Positions 38,085 to 49,272 of a DNA stretch of 64,000 nucleotides are shown piece by piece. The DNA is taken from NCBI GenBank assembly GCA_014946745.1, contig JADCRD010000002.1, positions 1-64,000 of the forward strand, given 5' to 3'. Position 1 is the first letter of the stretch; each line of letters opens with the position of its first letter. Origin of the DNA: Lysobacterales bacterium (lineage in GTDB: Bacteria; Pseudomonadota; Gammaproteobacteria; Xanthomonadales; Xanthomonadaceae). A model generated the notes under the pieces. That model saw nothing but the letters and a program-made list of their open reading frames with translations, did not search any database and had not been told where the DNA came from. The position numbers were made by a program, and so were the translations under genes.

Positions 38085-40637
38085 TCACTCGAAGCCGTCG
38101 AGGAAAATCTGGACTTCGGTCGAGAACGCTCTTTCGACTGCGCCGATGTTGCAGGCGGTGCTGGAGCCCACCAAGCTCGTGCGCGGGTCGCCGTTCTGGT
38201 CCTGCGGCAGCACCGAGCCATCGCCGAAGTCGCCGCAGCGGGACGCCGGAATCGCCCGGTAGACCGAGCTGGTCGGCTGCGGGAAGAAGGCCGGCGTCGG
38301 CCCCTGATCCGCACGCAGGGGGCCGAGGCCCGGATCGGCACCCACGAGGTTGGTCGCGCTGTCTCCGGACAGCGAACAACCGGTCAGGCTGCCAATCAGG
38401 TTGTAGCCAAGGCTGCTGATCGGGAACGCATTGTTCGGGGTGTAGCAGTCGGGCCCAAAGCCGGGCGTTGCGAGGTTCCGGGTCACGATACTGTTGCCTA
38501 GGAGCAGCCTGCCCTCGATGCCCTGGTCGAAGTAGATCCCACCGCCCTGGCCCGCCTGATTGTCGACGATCGTCGAAAACAGCACGCGCCCGGATCCGTA
38601 GATCGCGCCGCCGAGGAAATCCGCGCGGTTGCCCGCCAGCGTGGAGTTGCGGACGATCAGCTCGGTGCGCCTGCTCTGGCTGCTGCTGATGACTTGGCCG
38701 ATGGCGCCACCGGAGCCACCCGTGCCGCTCTGCCGGATCGCGCGGTTGTCGAGCAGGGCCGATGCGTCCACGATCACCGTCGAGCGGCGCCCGGCGACGC
38801 CGGAATCCTTGAAGATGCCGATCGCCCCGCCGTCGCCCCGCGTGACCTCGTTGTTGCGCAGGACGCTGCGATAGACCAGCAGATTGCCCGCGCGCACGCG
38901 GATCGCACCGCCCACATCATCGCCAGGAAAGAAATTGTTGGCCCCGGTGATGCTGACGCCCATCAGGGCCAGAGCCGGGATGGAGTTGGTCACGTTCGTA
39001 CTGCCAATCGGCCCCAGCAGTGAGAAGGCGGAGCCAACCCCGCTGATGCGGAACTCGACGGCCGCCGGCGCATTGACATTGCCGACGATCGTGATGGAGC
39101 GGCGCTGTCCCGAGCCGACGGTGAACATCGAGCCCTGGTTGTCGACGCCGGCCAGGGTGTAGAGGCCGTCGGGCACCCGGATCATCCGCGGGCCCACGTT
39201 CGCGGCGGCCTCGCCGATCGCCGCACGCAGCGTGCACTGGCCGTTGCTGGCCGCGCAGGTGCCGTTGCCGAGATTGGCGTCGGGGAAATCGGCGGTCGAG
39301 TTCACCGTGTAGTTGATGACACGTTCGTAGGCGCCGATGTCGCAGGTGCTGGCGACCCGCGCCACGCTGCGCGCGTCGGTCGCGAGACAGGTGCCGCTGA
39401 AGCCGGCATCGATCAGCGGACTGCCCTCCAGCAGCGCGTGGGTCGGAACCGCCGAGCCGTAGTCGAACAGGGGAGCGAGCCTTGGATCGGCATTCAGGGC
39501 CGGCCCGGCCACGCTCGCGAACGTGCAGTCGCCCCGCTGAATCAGGCTGCGATTGCGCCCGCCGAGCTGGGTGCCCGTACAGGAGAGGTCGTTGTCGTCG
39601 CGCAGACTGTTGTTGGCATAGCGGTTGCCCGCCAGGACGCTGTTCTCCAGGTCGAGGTCGGTGGAGCCCTGCGCGGCGTTGATGATCATCACGCCGCCGG
39701 CGCCCTGAGTAACGGTTCGGGCGACGTTGTCGGTGACGGTGACATGCCGGAACAAGGCCGGGCCGTCCATCGCCACGCCGCCGCCGGAGTTGGCGATGTT
39801 GCCGCTGATCGTGACGTTGTTGAGAGTGGCGCGGCTCGGCCCACGATGGGTCCAGCCGCCGCCGAACCCGGTCGCGCTGTTGCCGACCAGGGTCACATTG
39901 GTCATGGTCGTGGTGCCGTTGCCGAACTCGTATATGGCGCCGCCCTGGGCCGCACGACCGTCGCGCAGGATGAGCCGCTCCAATTGCAGGATCCCGTCGA
40001 ACTGGCGGCGGATGAGTCCACCGAAGTTGCTGGTGAAACCGGTCACGTCACCGCCGCTCAGGGTCATGTTGACGACGCGCAAGTCGCCGCCGCTGAACAC
40101 GTGGAAGCAGCGATCGGTTCGACACTCGAGCTCCACCATTTCCGGATCGATGTCGCCGTTCGTCAGGGCCTGGCCCGCCACGGTAATGACGCTGCGGATG
40201 TCCAGATCACCGGTGAGGTTGTTGTCCTCGTCGCCGCCATTGATCTGCAGGCGATAGACGCCCTGACTCACCGGCAGGAAGATCACATCGGCGCCGCTGC
40301 CCGCGCTGCAGCCGCCGAAGGCCGCGTCGGTGTTCGCGGCCTGCACCGCCTCGCGCAGTGAACAGGTCGAGGGGCTGGTGTTGAACTCGTCGAACACCGT
40401 GCTGACGTTGATGACCGCGGCCTGGGCATCCTTGAACAGCAGTGCGCCCGCCAGCAGCAGCGCGCCGAGCCGCAGGAGTCGCGCGCACCCGCCCCAAAGC
40501 TCGTGATCAGGCAGCGCGGCCTGAGCCGCGTGCAGCGACGACCGGGCGCCAGTGCACGCGATGCCCAGGGACAGGGGCATTCGCACAGGCGCCCCCTCGA
40601 AGATACGGGTCAGCAGCAGGCCAGGACATGCACGCAT
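38085..40637 (-). CDS. Secreted CSLREA / choice-of-anchor-Q type parallel beta-helix protein with GFE tail
   Basis: 850 residues from the ATG at 40637 (GGGGAG upstream). The signal-like hydrophobic stretch is late (RLGALLLAGALLF, about 56-68), so the true start may be internal. A CSLREA motif follows (STCSLREAVQAANTD, C92). The body is right-handed beta-helix-like repeats rich in GGAIY and NVTISGN. Two halves look duplicated: the first ends in CDIGAYER, the second starts NGQCTLRAAIGEAAAN and ends in CNIGAVER, both choice-of-anchor-Q-like ends. The final residues are EVQIFLDGFE. Proteins of this class are exported surface proteins of unknown role, sometimes pectate-lyase-like. No catalytic residues could be assigned. 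Confidence 0.85.
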   Translation of the reverse strand: MRACPGLLLTRIFEGAPVRMPLSLGIACTGARSSLHAAQAALPDHELWGGCARLLRLGALLLAGALLFKDAQAAVINVSTVFDEFNTSPSTCSLREAVQAANTDAAFGGCSAGSGADVIFLPVSQGVYRLQINGGDEDNNLTGDLDIRSVITVAGQALTNGDIDPEMVELECRTDRCFHVFSGGDLRVVNMTLSGGDVTGFTSNFGGLIRRQFDGILQLERLILRDGRAAQGGAIYEFGNGTTTMTNVTLVGNSATGFGGGWTHRGPSRATLNNVTISGNIANSGGGVAMDGPALFRHVTVTDNVARTVTQGAGGVMIINAAQGSTDLDLENSVLAGNRYANNSLRDDNDLSCTGTQLGGRNRSLIQRGDCTFASVAGPALNADPRLAPLFDYGSAVPTHALLEGSPLIDAGFSGTCLATDARSVARVASTCDIGAYERVINYTVNSTADFPDANLGNGTCAASNGQCTLRAAIGEAAANVGPRMIRVPDGLYTLAGVDNQGSMFTVGSGQRRSITIVGNVNAPAAVEFRISGVGSAFSLLGPIGSTNVTNSIPALALMGVSITGANNFFPGDDVGGAIRVRAGNLLVYRSVLRNNEVTRGDGGAIGIFKDSGVAGRRSTVIVDASALLDNRAIRQSGTGGSGGAIGQVISSSQSRRTELIVRNSTLAGNRADFLGGAIYGSGRVLFSTIVDNQAGQGGGIYFDQGIEGRLLLGNSIVTRNLATPGFGPDCYTPNNAFPISSLGYNLIGSLTGCSLSGDSATNLVGADPGLGPLRADQGPTPAFFPQPTSSVYRAIPASRCGDFGDGSVLPQDQNGDPRTSLVGSSTACNIGAVERAFSTEVQIFLDGFE

Positions 40638-40679
40638 CGGAAGACTCCCCTCGGTCGCGGCACGCGACCTTTCAACTCG

Positions 40680-40708
40680 GAATGCCGGTCAAGGCCCGGA
40701 GCGAACAG
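40680..40708. repeat. 29-base upstream box, copy 1
   Basis: It begins GAATGCCG and ends GAGCGAACAG, 43-71 bases upstream of the CSLREA gene start. It has the same length and ends as the boxes at 42001 and 42082. Confidence 0.6.
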
Positions 40709-40804
40709 ACCGCTGCGATCCGCGATGCTCGAAGCCGTCCGCACTCGGCGGCGCGTTGTCGTTCGCAGCGCTGGGCACGCTGCGGGTGGCCATCGCGGAG
40801 AGCC

Positions 40805-41968
40805 TCATTCGTCGCCCTCGAATCCGTCGACGAACACCACTTCCTGCGGATAGGGCACCACGATGATGTCGCTCAAGCTGCCGACACCCGGCAGGCTCAG
40901 GAAACTGCTGGTCGCGGACACCGGTGGCGGTGACAGGCCATTGGGCGTGCCGAAGGCGAGCCGTCTGACGCTGCCGAGGCGTCCTGACAGTCCGATCTGG
41001 CCGGCGGGATCCGCGCCGATCACTGCAGTGGAGCCGACGGCTGCAAGCCCGATGAGCTGACGCGCGTTGAGGCTGGACGCTGTCGCCCAGGCGATGGCCG
41101 TGTTGCTGAAGCCGGGGTCGAAATAGCAGAAGTAGTACACCGCTGCCGGCCCGCTGCCGACCACCGCGATGCGCGACAGCAGGCCCGAGCCAAAGCCGGG
41201 GTAGCTGCTGGCCGGCGGTACGTTCCAGGTCAGGACCGTGCTCGCGCCCGTGCTCGGATTGATCGCCCGCACGCCAGTCGCGCCGAACACGCCGGGACCC
41301 CCTTGCACGGGCTGGGGCACATACACCTCGCTGCCGTCGGGCGACACGCCAAGCAGTGGCGCCGCTGCGGTCGGGGTCGCCCCACCGGAACTCACCGCGA
41401 AGCTCACGGGATCGATCACGCGCAGCCCATCTGAACAGCCCGAGGCGACGATGCGACCGTCGGGCATGACCAGCACCTCCCCGGAATTGGTCGCACAGCC
41501 GCTGCCGATCAACGGCACCGTCGCGATCTCGGCCAGGGTGACGGCATCCAGCACCACCACGCCCTTGCTCAGGCTGGATCCGCTGCCCTCACGCTTGAAG
41601 GTGTAGACGCGCTGGCCGTCGGGGCTGAGCGCGATGGTGCGGTTCTGCGCGTTGCCGACGGCCGCGGTGGCGATGCGCTGGCGCGTGCGGGTGTCGATCA
41701 CATGCACCTGACCCGCGACGCTGCCGGAGAGCGTTGCGCTGGACAGATAGATGCGCGTGCGATCGACGTTGGCCACCATCCGCCCCGGCTCGTCGCCGAG
41801 GCCGGAGATCGAGGCTTCGACCGTCATCGTGTCGAGGTTCACCACCCGCACTGCACGGTTGCCGGGTTCGCTCACGCTGACGAAGGCCCAGGGCTGGGCG
41901 CCCAGCGGCGGGGCGAAGGCGCTGACAAGCAGCACGAGCAGCACGGACACGGGGGCAAGACGGGACAT
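40805..41968 (-). CDS. Secreted YVTN-type beta-propeller protein with GFE tail
   Basis: 387 residues from the ATG at 41968, picked because the signal peptide starts there (VSVLLVLLVSAFAPPLGAQ). Propeller-like blades follow: AVRVVNLDTMTVEASISGL, QVHVIDTRTRQRIATAAVG, NRTIALSPDGQRVYTFKR and VVVLDAVTLAEIATVPL. No catalytic motif is seen. It ends EVVFVDGFEGDE, the same short tail as the neighbouring CSLREA protein. It is divergent from the sigma gene at 42357. Both GFE-tailed genes here carry a similar 29-base box 33-71 bases before the start. Confidence 0.82.
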   Translation of the reverse strand: MSRLAPVSVLLVLLVSAFAPPLGAQPWAFVSVSEPGNRAVRVVNLDTMTVEASISGLGDEPGRMVANVDRTRIYLSSATLSGSVAGQVHVIDTRTRQRIATAAVGNAQNRTIALSPDGQRVYTFKREGSGSSLSKGVVVLDAVTLAEIATVPLIGSGCATNSGEVLVMPDGRIVASGCSDGLRVIDPVSFAVSSGGATPTAAAPLLGVSPDGSEVYVPQPVQGGPGVFGATGVRAINPSTGASTVLTWNVPPASSYPGFGSGLLSRIAVVGSGPAAVYYFCYFDPGFSNTAIAWATASSLNARQLIGLAAVGSTAVIGADPAGQIGLSGRLGSVRRLAFGTPNGLSPPPVSATSSFLSLPGVGSLSDIIVVPYPQEVVFVDGFEGDE

Positions 41969-42000
41969 GGGCGCGCTCACGCAGAGACGGATGTCGATCT

Positions 42001-42029
42001 GAACGCCGCTGCGGCATCGAAGCGAACAG
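42001..42029 (+). repeat. 29-base upstream box, copy 2
   Basis: It begins GAACGCCG and ends AAGCGAACAG. It lies 33-61 bases before the propeller gene start, in the same orientation relative to the gene as copy 1. Confidence 0.6.
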
Positions 42030-42081
42030 CCCGCAGGCACGCCCCCTGCGGCGCAGATCTCGCGGTTCAACACGCGCGCCC

Positions 42082-42110
42082 GGCTGTTCGCTCCTGCCTG
42101 CGAACGGCAT
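42082..42110 (-). repeat. 29-base upstream box, copy 3 (inverted)
   Basis: Read on the minus strand it begins GAATGCCG and ends GAGCGAACAG. It is inverted relative to copy 2, with a 52-base spacer. Confidence 0.6.
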
Positions 42111-42356
42111 TCATCGGGAAAAGCCGACCCATCTCTCGGCACGGAGTCCTTCCGATGCGCCTGTTGCCGGCCCCGGCTTTGGGCCCGCTTCGCGTTGCCC
42201 GTCCAATGCGCGGCAAGGACGCGCTGACCTGCGTCGGTACGGCGGCCGAGCATGTGGCGATCGCGCGCTGACGTCCCGATGCGCCGGTGGGTCGCCTTGG
42301 ATCGGCGGCGCCGGGTAAGCTCGACGCTCCGGGGGAGGCGGTCGGGGCGGAGTTCC

Positions 42357-42923
42357 ATGGGCGAAGCCGGCGAACACACCACGCAGGTGCTGCTGCAGCG
42401 CGTGCGCACGGGCGATACGAGGGCGCGGGCCGCCCTGGTGGCGCGCATCGAGCCGCTGCTGCGACGCTTCGCGCAGGGGCGTCTTCCGCAGGTGCTGCGG
42501 CATGAGCAGGACACGGCCGATCTGGTGCAGCTCACCTGGCTCAAGGTCCTCGACAAGCTCGACGGCATCGAGCTCTCGGCGCCGGGGGATTTCTTCAGCT
42601 ACCTGCGCACCGTGCTTCTGAACGCCCTGCGCGAAGCCCTGCGCAAGCACGGTCGCTCACGCGTGGATGTCCACGCGGATGCCGAATCCAGCCTGGCGGA
42701 ACTGGTCGCCGAGAACGTCGAGCTCGACGACTGGTTGGCCTATGAACAGGTGCTCGCCGCGCTGCCCGCGGAGTCGCGCGCACTGGTGCTGATGCGCTTC
42801 GAGTTCGGCATGAGCTTCGGCGAGATCGCCGCCGAGTTCGGTGAAACCGCGGACGTGATCCGTATGCGCGTCAATCGCGCCATCGCCCGCATCGCCCAGG
42901 ACAGCCATGGCCAGCCCGGATGA
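42357..42923 (+). CDS. ECF-type sigma factor paired with Ser/Thr kinase
   Basis: 188 residues from the ATG at 42357, with GGAG upstream. Region 2: PLLRRFAQGRLPQVLRHEQD, TADLVQLTWLKVLDKLDG, FFSYLRTVLLNALREALR. Region 4: LPAESRALVLMRFEFGMSFG, EIAAEFGETADVIRMRVNRA. It overlaps the kinase gene by 17 bases, so the two are translationally coupled. It is a different subgroup from the sigma at 22.7 kb. It is divergent from the secreted propeller gene, which may be a target. Confidence 0.92.
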   Translation: MGEAGEHTTQVLLQRVRTGDTRARAALVARIEPLLRRFAQGRLPQVLRHEQDTADLVQLTWLKVLDKLDGIELSAPGDFFSYLRTVLLNALREALRKHGRSRVDVHADAESSLAELVAENVELDDWLAYEQVLAALPAESRALVLMRFEFGMSFGEIAAEFGETADVIRMRVNRAIARIAQDSHGQPG

Positions 42924-45444
42924 AGATCCCCTGAGCGCACTGGTGGCGCGCATTGCCGCCGGCGAGACCATCGACCGATCGGCGCTGCCCCAGGACTTCG
43001 CAGAGCAGCCGGCGGTGAAGCGCCTGCTGGGCTTCGCGCGCGTCGCCCTGGCACTGGCCAGCAATGCCAGCGTCACCGCGGCGGACCCACCTGCCCCCGA
43101 CCGCATCGGGCCGTGGAAGCTGCTGCGCCTGCTGGGCTCGGGCGGCATGGGCGACGTCTGGCTCGGCGAACGCGACGACGGCGCGGTCGAGCACCGTGTC
43201 GCGATCAAGCGCGTGCGCGGCGCGTCGGCCTCGTTCACTGCGCGGCTGGACTCCGAGCGGCGCATCCTCGCCCGGCTGTCGCATCCGAACATCGCCCGCT
43301 TCATCGATGCCGGCGTCGACTCGAGCGGCGCGCCCTGGCTGGCGCTCGACTACATCGAGGGCGACACGCTGAACGCGTGGTGCGCGCGCACGCGACCCAC
43401 ACTGGGCCAGCGACTGCAGCTGTTTCTGGCGATCTGTGCGGCGGTGGAGCACGCGCATCGCCATCTGGTCGTGCATCGCGATCTCAAGCCGGCAAACGTC
43501 CTGGTCGACAGCTCCGGCGTGCCGCACCTGCTGGACTTCGGGGTGGCCAAGCTGCTGGACGGCAGCGGCGGCGAGCTGACGGCGTCGGCACTGACTCCGG
43601 CGTATGCGGCGCCGGAACAGCTGCGCGGGGGTGAGGTGTCGACGGCCACAGACGTCTATGCGCTGGGCCTGCTGCTGTTCCGGCTGCTTGCCGGCGAGCT
43701 GCCGCCGACGCGGCGCGACGCCGGCGTAGCGCAGGTGCTGGCGCGGCTGGACGAGGAGGAAACACAGCAGCCCAGCGCAACGGCGCGCCGGCAGGCCGGG
43801 CAGCTGCCGTATGCGGCGACGCTGCTCGAAGGCGATCTGGATGCGATCGTGTCGAAGGCGATCCGCGCGCTGCCGGAGGCGCGCTATGGCTCGGTGGCGG
43901 AGCTGGCGGCTGACGTGCGCCGGCATCTCGAATCGCGACCGGTGTCGGCGCGCGCTCCGACCCGGGCCTATCTGTTCGCGCGCTGGGTGCGGCGCAATGC
44001 GCTGGGCGTGGGCCTGGGCACCGCCGCGATGCTTGCACTTGTCGTTGGCGCAGGGCTGGCCCTGTGGCAGGCGCAGCGCGCCGAACGCGAGGCCGAACGC
44101 GCCGCACTGCAGGCCCAGCGCGCGCAGCGCTCGGCCGAATTCGTGCTGTCGGTGTTCCAGCAGGCCGACGTCTTGCGCCGCGATGCGCGCGGCACGATCA
44201 CCATCGATGAGGCCTTCGAGGATGCACTCGGGCGCATCGATCGCGAGTTCTCCGACGACCCGATGGTCGCCGCCGACCTCAACGACAACTTCGCCGAGCT
44301 GCTGGCCTCGAAGGGGCGCTTCGATGAGGCCGACGCGCGCCTGCGCCAGGCGCTGGCGCTGGCGGAGCAGGCGCACGGCCCGGACAGCCCGGTGGTGGCG
44401 GAAACGCTGATCAACCTCGCTGAGGTGGCCTCGGCCCAGGGCCGTGCACTCGACGGCAAAGCGTGGATCGAGCGCGCCGTGGCGATCCTCGAGCCCCGCG
44501 CCGAGGAGGATCCGGAGCAATTCGGCAACGCGTTGATGTCGCTGGCCAACCTGCGATCGCACGAGGCGCGCCACGACGAGGCGCTGACCCTGCTCGGGCG
44601 CGTCGTGTCGATCTACCAGGACCTCGGGCGCCCGGACGACCCGGACCTCGCGGTCGCCGAGTTCAACTTTGGCGCTCAGCTCTACGTGATGGACCGCTGG
44701 GCCGAAGCCCAGCCGCACATCGATCGTGCGATCGCGATCACTGCGGCGGCCAACGGCCAGGCCAGCGCGGGCCTGCTGCCGCTGCTCGATTTCTCGATGA
44801 CCAACCTCGACCACCTCGGTCGGCATGCGGAAGCCGAGGCCGCAGCAAGCCGCATGCTCTCGATCGCGCAGGCCAGCTTCGAGGGCCCGCATCGGCTGGT
44901 CGGCAACGGCCTGGCGGAGGTGGGCTATCACCGCCTGCGTGCCGGGGACATCGCGCCTGCCGTGGCCCAACTGGAGGCGGCGATCGCCATGCTCGCCGGT
45001 CTCGAGACGCCGCAGGAACTCCTCGCCTGGCGCTATCTCGTGCTGGGAATGGCCGCGCAGGCGCGCTGGACGGACGTCGCGACACTCGCCACGCGTGCGA
45101 AGGCGCGCTGCGTACACCATGGCGTGCCGGACACGTGGCTGTGCATCGAGATCGAGGCGCTGGCCGCCCAAGCGGAGAGCGTGATCGGAGACGCCGGGTC
45201 AGCGCTGGCGTCCTCCGACGCACTGCTGGCGAGGATCGCCGCCAAGGAGATCGGCGGCGATGCCGTCGCGCAGACCCGGATCGCGCGGGCCCTGGCGCTG
45301 GACCGGCTCGGCGACGCGGAAGCGGCCAGCGCCGAGTGGCGGCTTGCCCGTGAAACCGTGCACGGTCGCTACGGCGATGCGCACCGCGACGTGCTGCGGC
45401 TGGATGAGCTGATCGCGCGTCGCGCCGCGAGCGAAGAAGTGTGA
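42907..45444 (+). CDS. Membrane Ser/Thr kinase with TPR domain, paralog 1
   Basis: 845 residues from the ATG at 42907 (AGGA upstream). The first 65 residues are a helical start containing LVARIAAGETIDRSALPQDF. Kinase domain: LLGSGGMGDVW, K101 in VAIKRVRG, D192 in VVHRDLKPANVLV, D210 in LLDFGVAKLL, then APEQLRGGEVSTATDVYALG. A transmembrane helix (GTAAMLALVVGAGLALWQA) leads to about 450 residues of helical TPR-like repeats, for example VAETLINLAEVASAQGRAL. It is probably the signal partner of the overlapping sigma factor. The next gene encodes a close paralog. Confidence 0.93.
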   Translation: MASPDEDPLSALVARIAAGETIDRSALPQDFAEQPAVKRLLGFARVALALASNASVTAADPPAPDRIGPWKLLRLLGSGGMGDVWLGERDDGAVEHRVAIKRVRGASASFTARLDSERRILARLSHPNIARFIDAGVDSSGAPWLALDYIEGDTLNAWCARTRPTLGQRLQLFLAICAAVEHAHRHLVVHRDLKPANVLVDSSGVPHLLDFGVAKLLDGSGGELTASALTPAYAAPEQLRGGEVSTATDVYALGLLLFRLLAGELPPTRRDAGVAQVLARLDEEETQQPSATARRQAGQLPYAATLLEGDLDAIVSKAIRALPEARYGSVAELAADVRRHLESRPVSARAPTRAYLFARWVRRNALGVGLGTAAMLALVVGAGLALWQAQRAEREAERAALQAQRAQRSAEFVLSVFQQADVLRRDARGTITIDEAFEDALGRIDREFSDDPMVAADLNDNFAELLASKGRFDEADARLRQALALAEQAHGPDSPVVAETLINLAEVASAQGRALDGKAWIERAVAILEPRAEEDPEQFGNALMSLANLRSHEARHDEALTLLGRVVSIYQDLGRPDDPDLAVAEFNFGAQLYVMDRWAEAQPHIDRAIAITAAANGQASAGLLPLLDFSMTNLDHLGRHAEAEAAASRMLSIAQASFEGPHRLVGNGLAEVGYHRLRAGDIAPAVAQLEAAIAMLAGLETPQELLAWRYLVLGMAAQARWTDVATLATRAKARCVHHGVPDTWLCIEIEALAAQAESVIGDAGSALASSDALLARIAAKEIGGDAVAQTRIARALALDRLGDAEAASAEWRLARETVHGRYGDAHRDVLRLDELIARRAASEEV

Positions 45445-45876
45445 GGGTCCGCCCTTCCGTCGCCGTCGCACCGCGGCCGAGAGGGACGCCGGCGAGCGAG
45501 CGCGCGCTCTGGGCCAGCCCTCCCGGGCACGCCGGGCATCCGTGCTGGCGCAGGGCTGGGTGCGACTGCGCCGGAGCGCGATCGGCCGTCGACAGAGACG
45601 AAGCCATGAGCAATCAGCGCGCCCCCTGTGCAGCCCCGCGCGAAGGGCTGGCCCTGGTGCTCGGTCGACGCTTCGTGGTTTGTGTCGTTGTGGCAGCGAC
45701 CGAAGCCTGGAGCTCACGCCGACATGGGCCCGAGCCGACGCCAGGCGCCAGTCGCCACCCGTCCCGCCGACGTGCTCGCGTCGGGCGTCGAGCGAATACG
45801 CCGACGACGATGCAAGTCCTGCCGAGCGCGCCGCCAGGACGACCACGCTGTGTGGGACGAGGCAAGGGGCGACTAC
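45445..45876. other. Gap between the two kinase paralogs
   Basis: No gene seen. Frames here have Arg/Pro/Ser-rich, non-protein-like composition. It may contain a separate promoter for the second kinase. Confidence 0.5.
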
Positions 45877-48450
<2,574 letters not shown>

Positions 48451-48503
48451 GCTCCGCGGGAGCACGTCAAAAGATGGAGGATCGGGGCGAGAGCGGAGGC
48501 CAC

Positions 48504-48527
48504 GGTGGGTCAAGACCCACCCTATGG
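48504..48527. repeat. GGTGGGTC palindromic repeat copy
   Basis: GGTGGGTCAAGACCCACC plus CTATGG, 54 bases past the kinase stop, between convergent genes. Confidence 0.85.
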
Positions 48528-48553
48528 AGCTTCAAGGCGTTACGCGCGAGCGT

Positions 48554-48904
48554 TCAACACCGCGGGCGTCGCCGCTCCCGATACCACAGCCGCATACGGC
48601 TGAAGCCCCAGGCGAGAGTTGCCGCAAAGGCGCCGGGCACCCAGCCCAACACCGCCGCGAACGCATTCTTCGCGCCATCGCCGTCGTAGATAGCCTGCAG
48701 TTCTTCGATGGAACGCGCAGCGGCGATCTCTGCGTCAGCAAGATGGATGCGTACGAGGATCAGGTAGACCCACACGAGAATCACCACCAGCAGGAACCGC
48801 AGCGCAGTGGATCGCGCGGACGCGTGCCGATTGCCCCAGCCCATGATCAACGGGGGCAGCAGCACCAGGACGGTCACCTGTGACAGCAGAAGGCTCAAGG
48901 CCAA
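48554..48904 (-). CDS. Small two-to-three-helix membrane protein, unknown function
   Basis: 116 residues if started at TTG 48904; a second TTG six bases later has better spacing from GCGGAG. Hydrophobic segments are LLLSQVTVLVLLPPLIMGWG, LRFLLVVILVWVYLILVRI and AFAAVLGWVPGAFAATLAWG. The C-terminus is Arg-rich (RLWYRERRRPR). No family recognised. The absence of an ATG makes the exact start uncertain. Confidence 0.6.
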   Translation of the reverse strand: MALSLLLSQVTVLVLLPPLIMGWGNRHASARSTALRFLLVVILVWVYLILVRIHLADAEIAAARSIEELQAIYDGDGAKNAFAAVLGWVPGAFAATLAWGFSRMRLWYRERRRPRC

Positions 48905-49057
48905 GGTCTCCGCTTGCAGACCGCTGGTCCGCGCCTTCGCGCAAGCTCAGCGCGAGGGTGTGGCCCGAATCTGTCGAAGTGGGGCGTTCAGATGATCGCT
49001 GGCGCGTGATCGGATTGAGCCGGTGTCGGGTCAGGACCGAAGCGAGCGTCGAGCTTC

Positions 49058-49136
49058 GGTGGGTCGAGACCCACCCTATGGGCTTGGAGGACCGGGGCGA
49101 GAGTGAAGGCCACGGTGGGTCGAGAGCCACCCTATG
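49058..49136. repeat. Two GGTGGGTC palindromic repeats
   Basis: Copies at 49058-49080 and 49114-49136 in the same orientation, separated by GAGGACCGGGGCGAGAGTGA, which also resembles the spacer near 48480. Confidence 0.85.
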
Positions 49137-49246
49137 GGCGCGGCGAGAACCCTCGCCGCGCGTTGCATTAACGAACCCACGGCCCTCGCGCACAGCGCTC
49201 GGGCGCTCCTCGGCGCGCGGACCCGTGGCCCGCAAGCGCGCCTCCC

Positions 49247-49267
49247 CAATCCCCAATCCCCAATCCC
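49247..49267. repeat. Three heptads after natB
   Basis: CAATCCC three times, ending 5 bases before the natB stop codon on the plus strand. As at hflC and groES, heptads follow a stop codon. Confidence 0.85.
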
Positions 49268-49272
49268 AGCTC

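Larger units (their letters stand above)
41969..42356. other. Divergent promoter region with two 29-base boxes
   Basis: It holds boxes at 42001-42029 (plus) and 42082-42110 (minus), whose shared ends AGCGAACAGCC and GGCTGTTCGCT could form a hairpin. No gene seen. Confidence 0.55.
48905..49272. other. Repeat-bearing gap upstream of the small membrane protein gene
   Basis: It contains two GGTGGGTC palindromes (49058-49136) and three heptads (49247-49267) just past the natB stop. No gene seen. Confidence 0.6.

Noticed and set aside
45628..45876. N-terminal extension of the second kinase paralog
   Set aside because: The extra residues are Arg/Pro/Ser-rich, and ATG 45877 has a good ribosome site and matches the paralog start.
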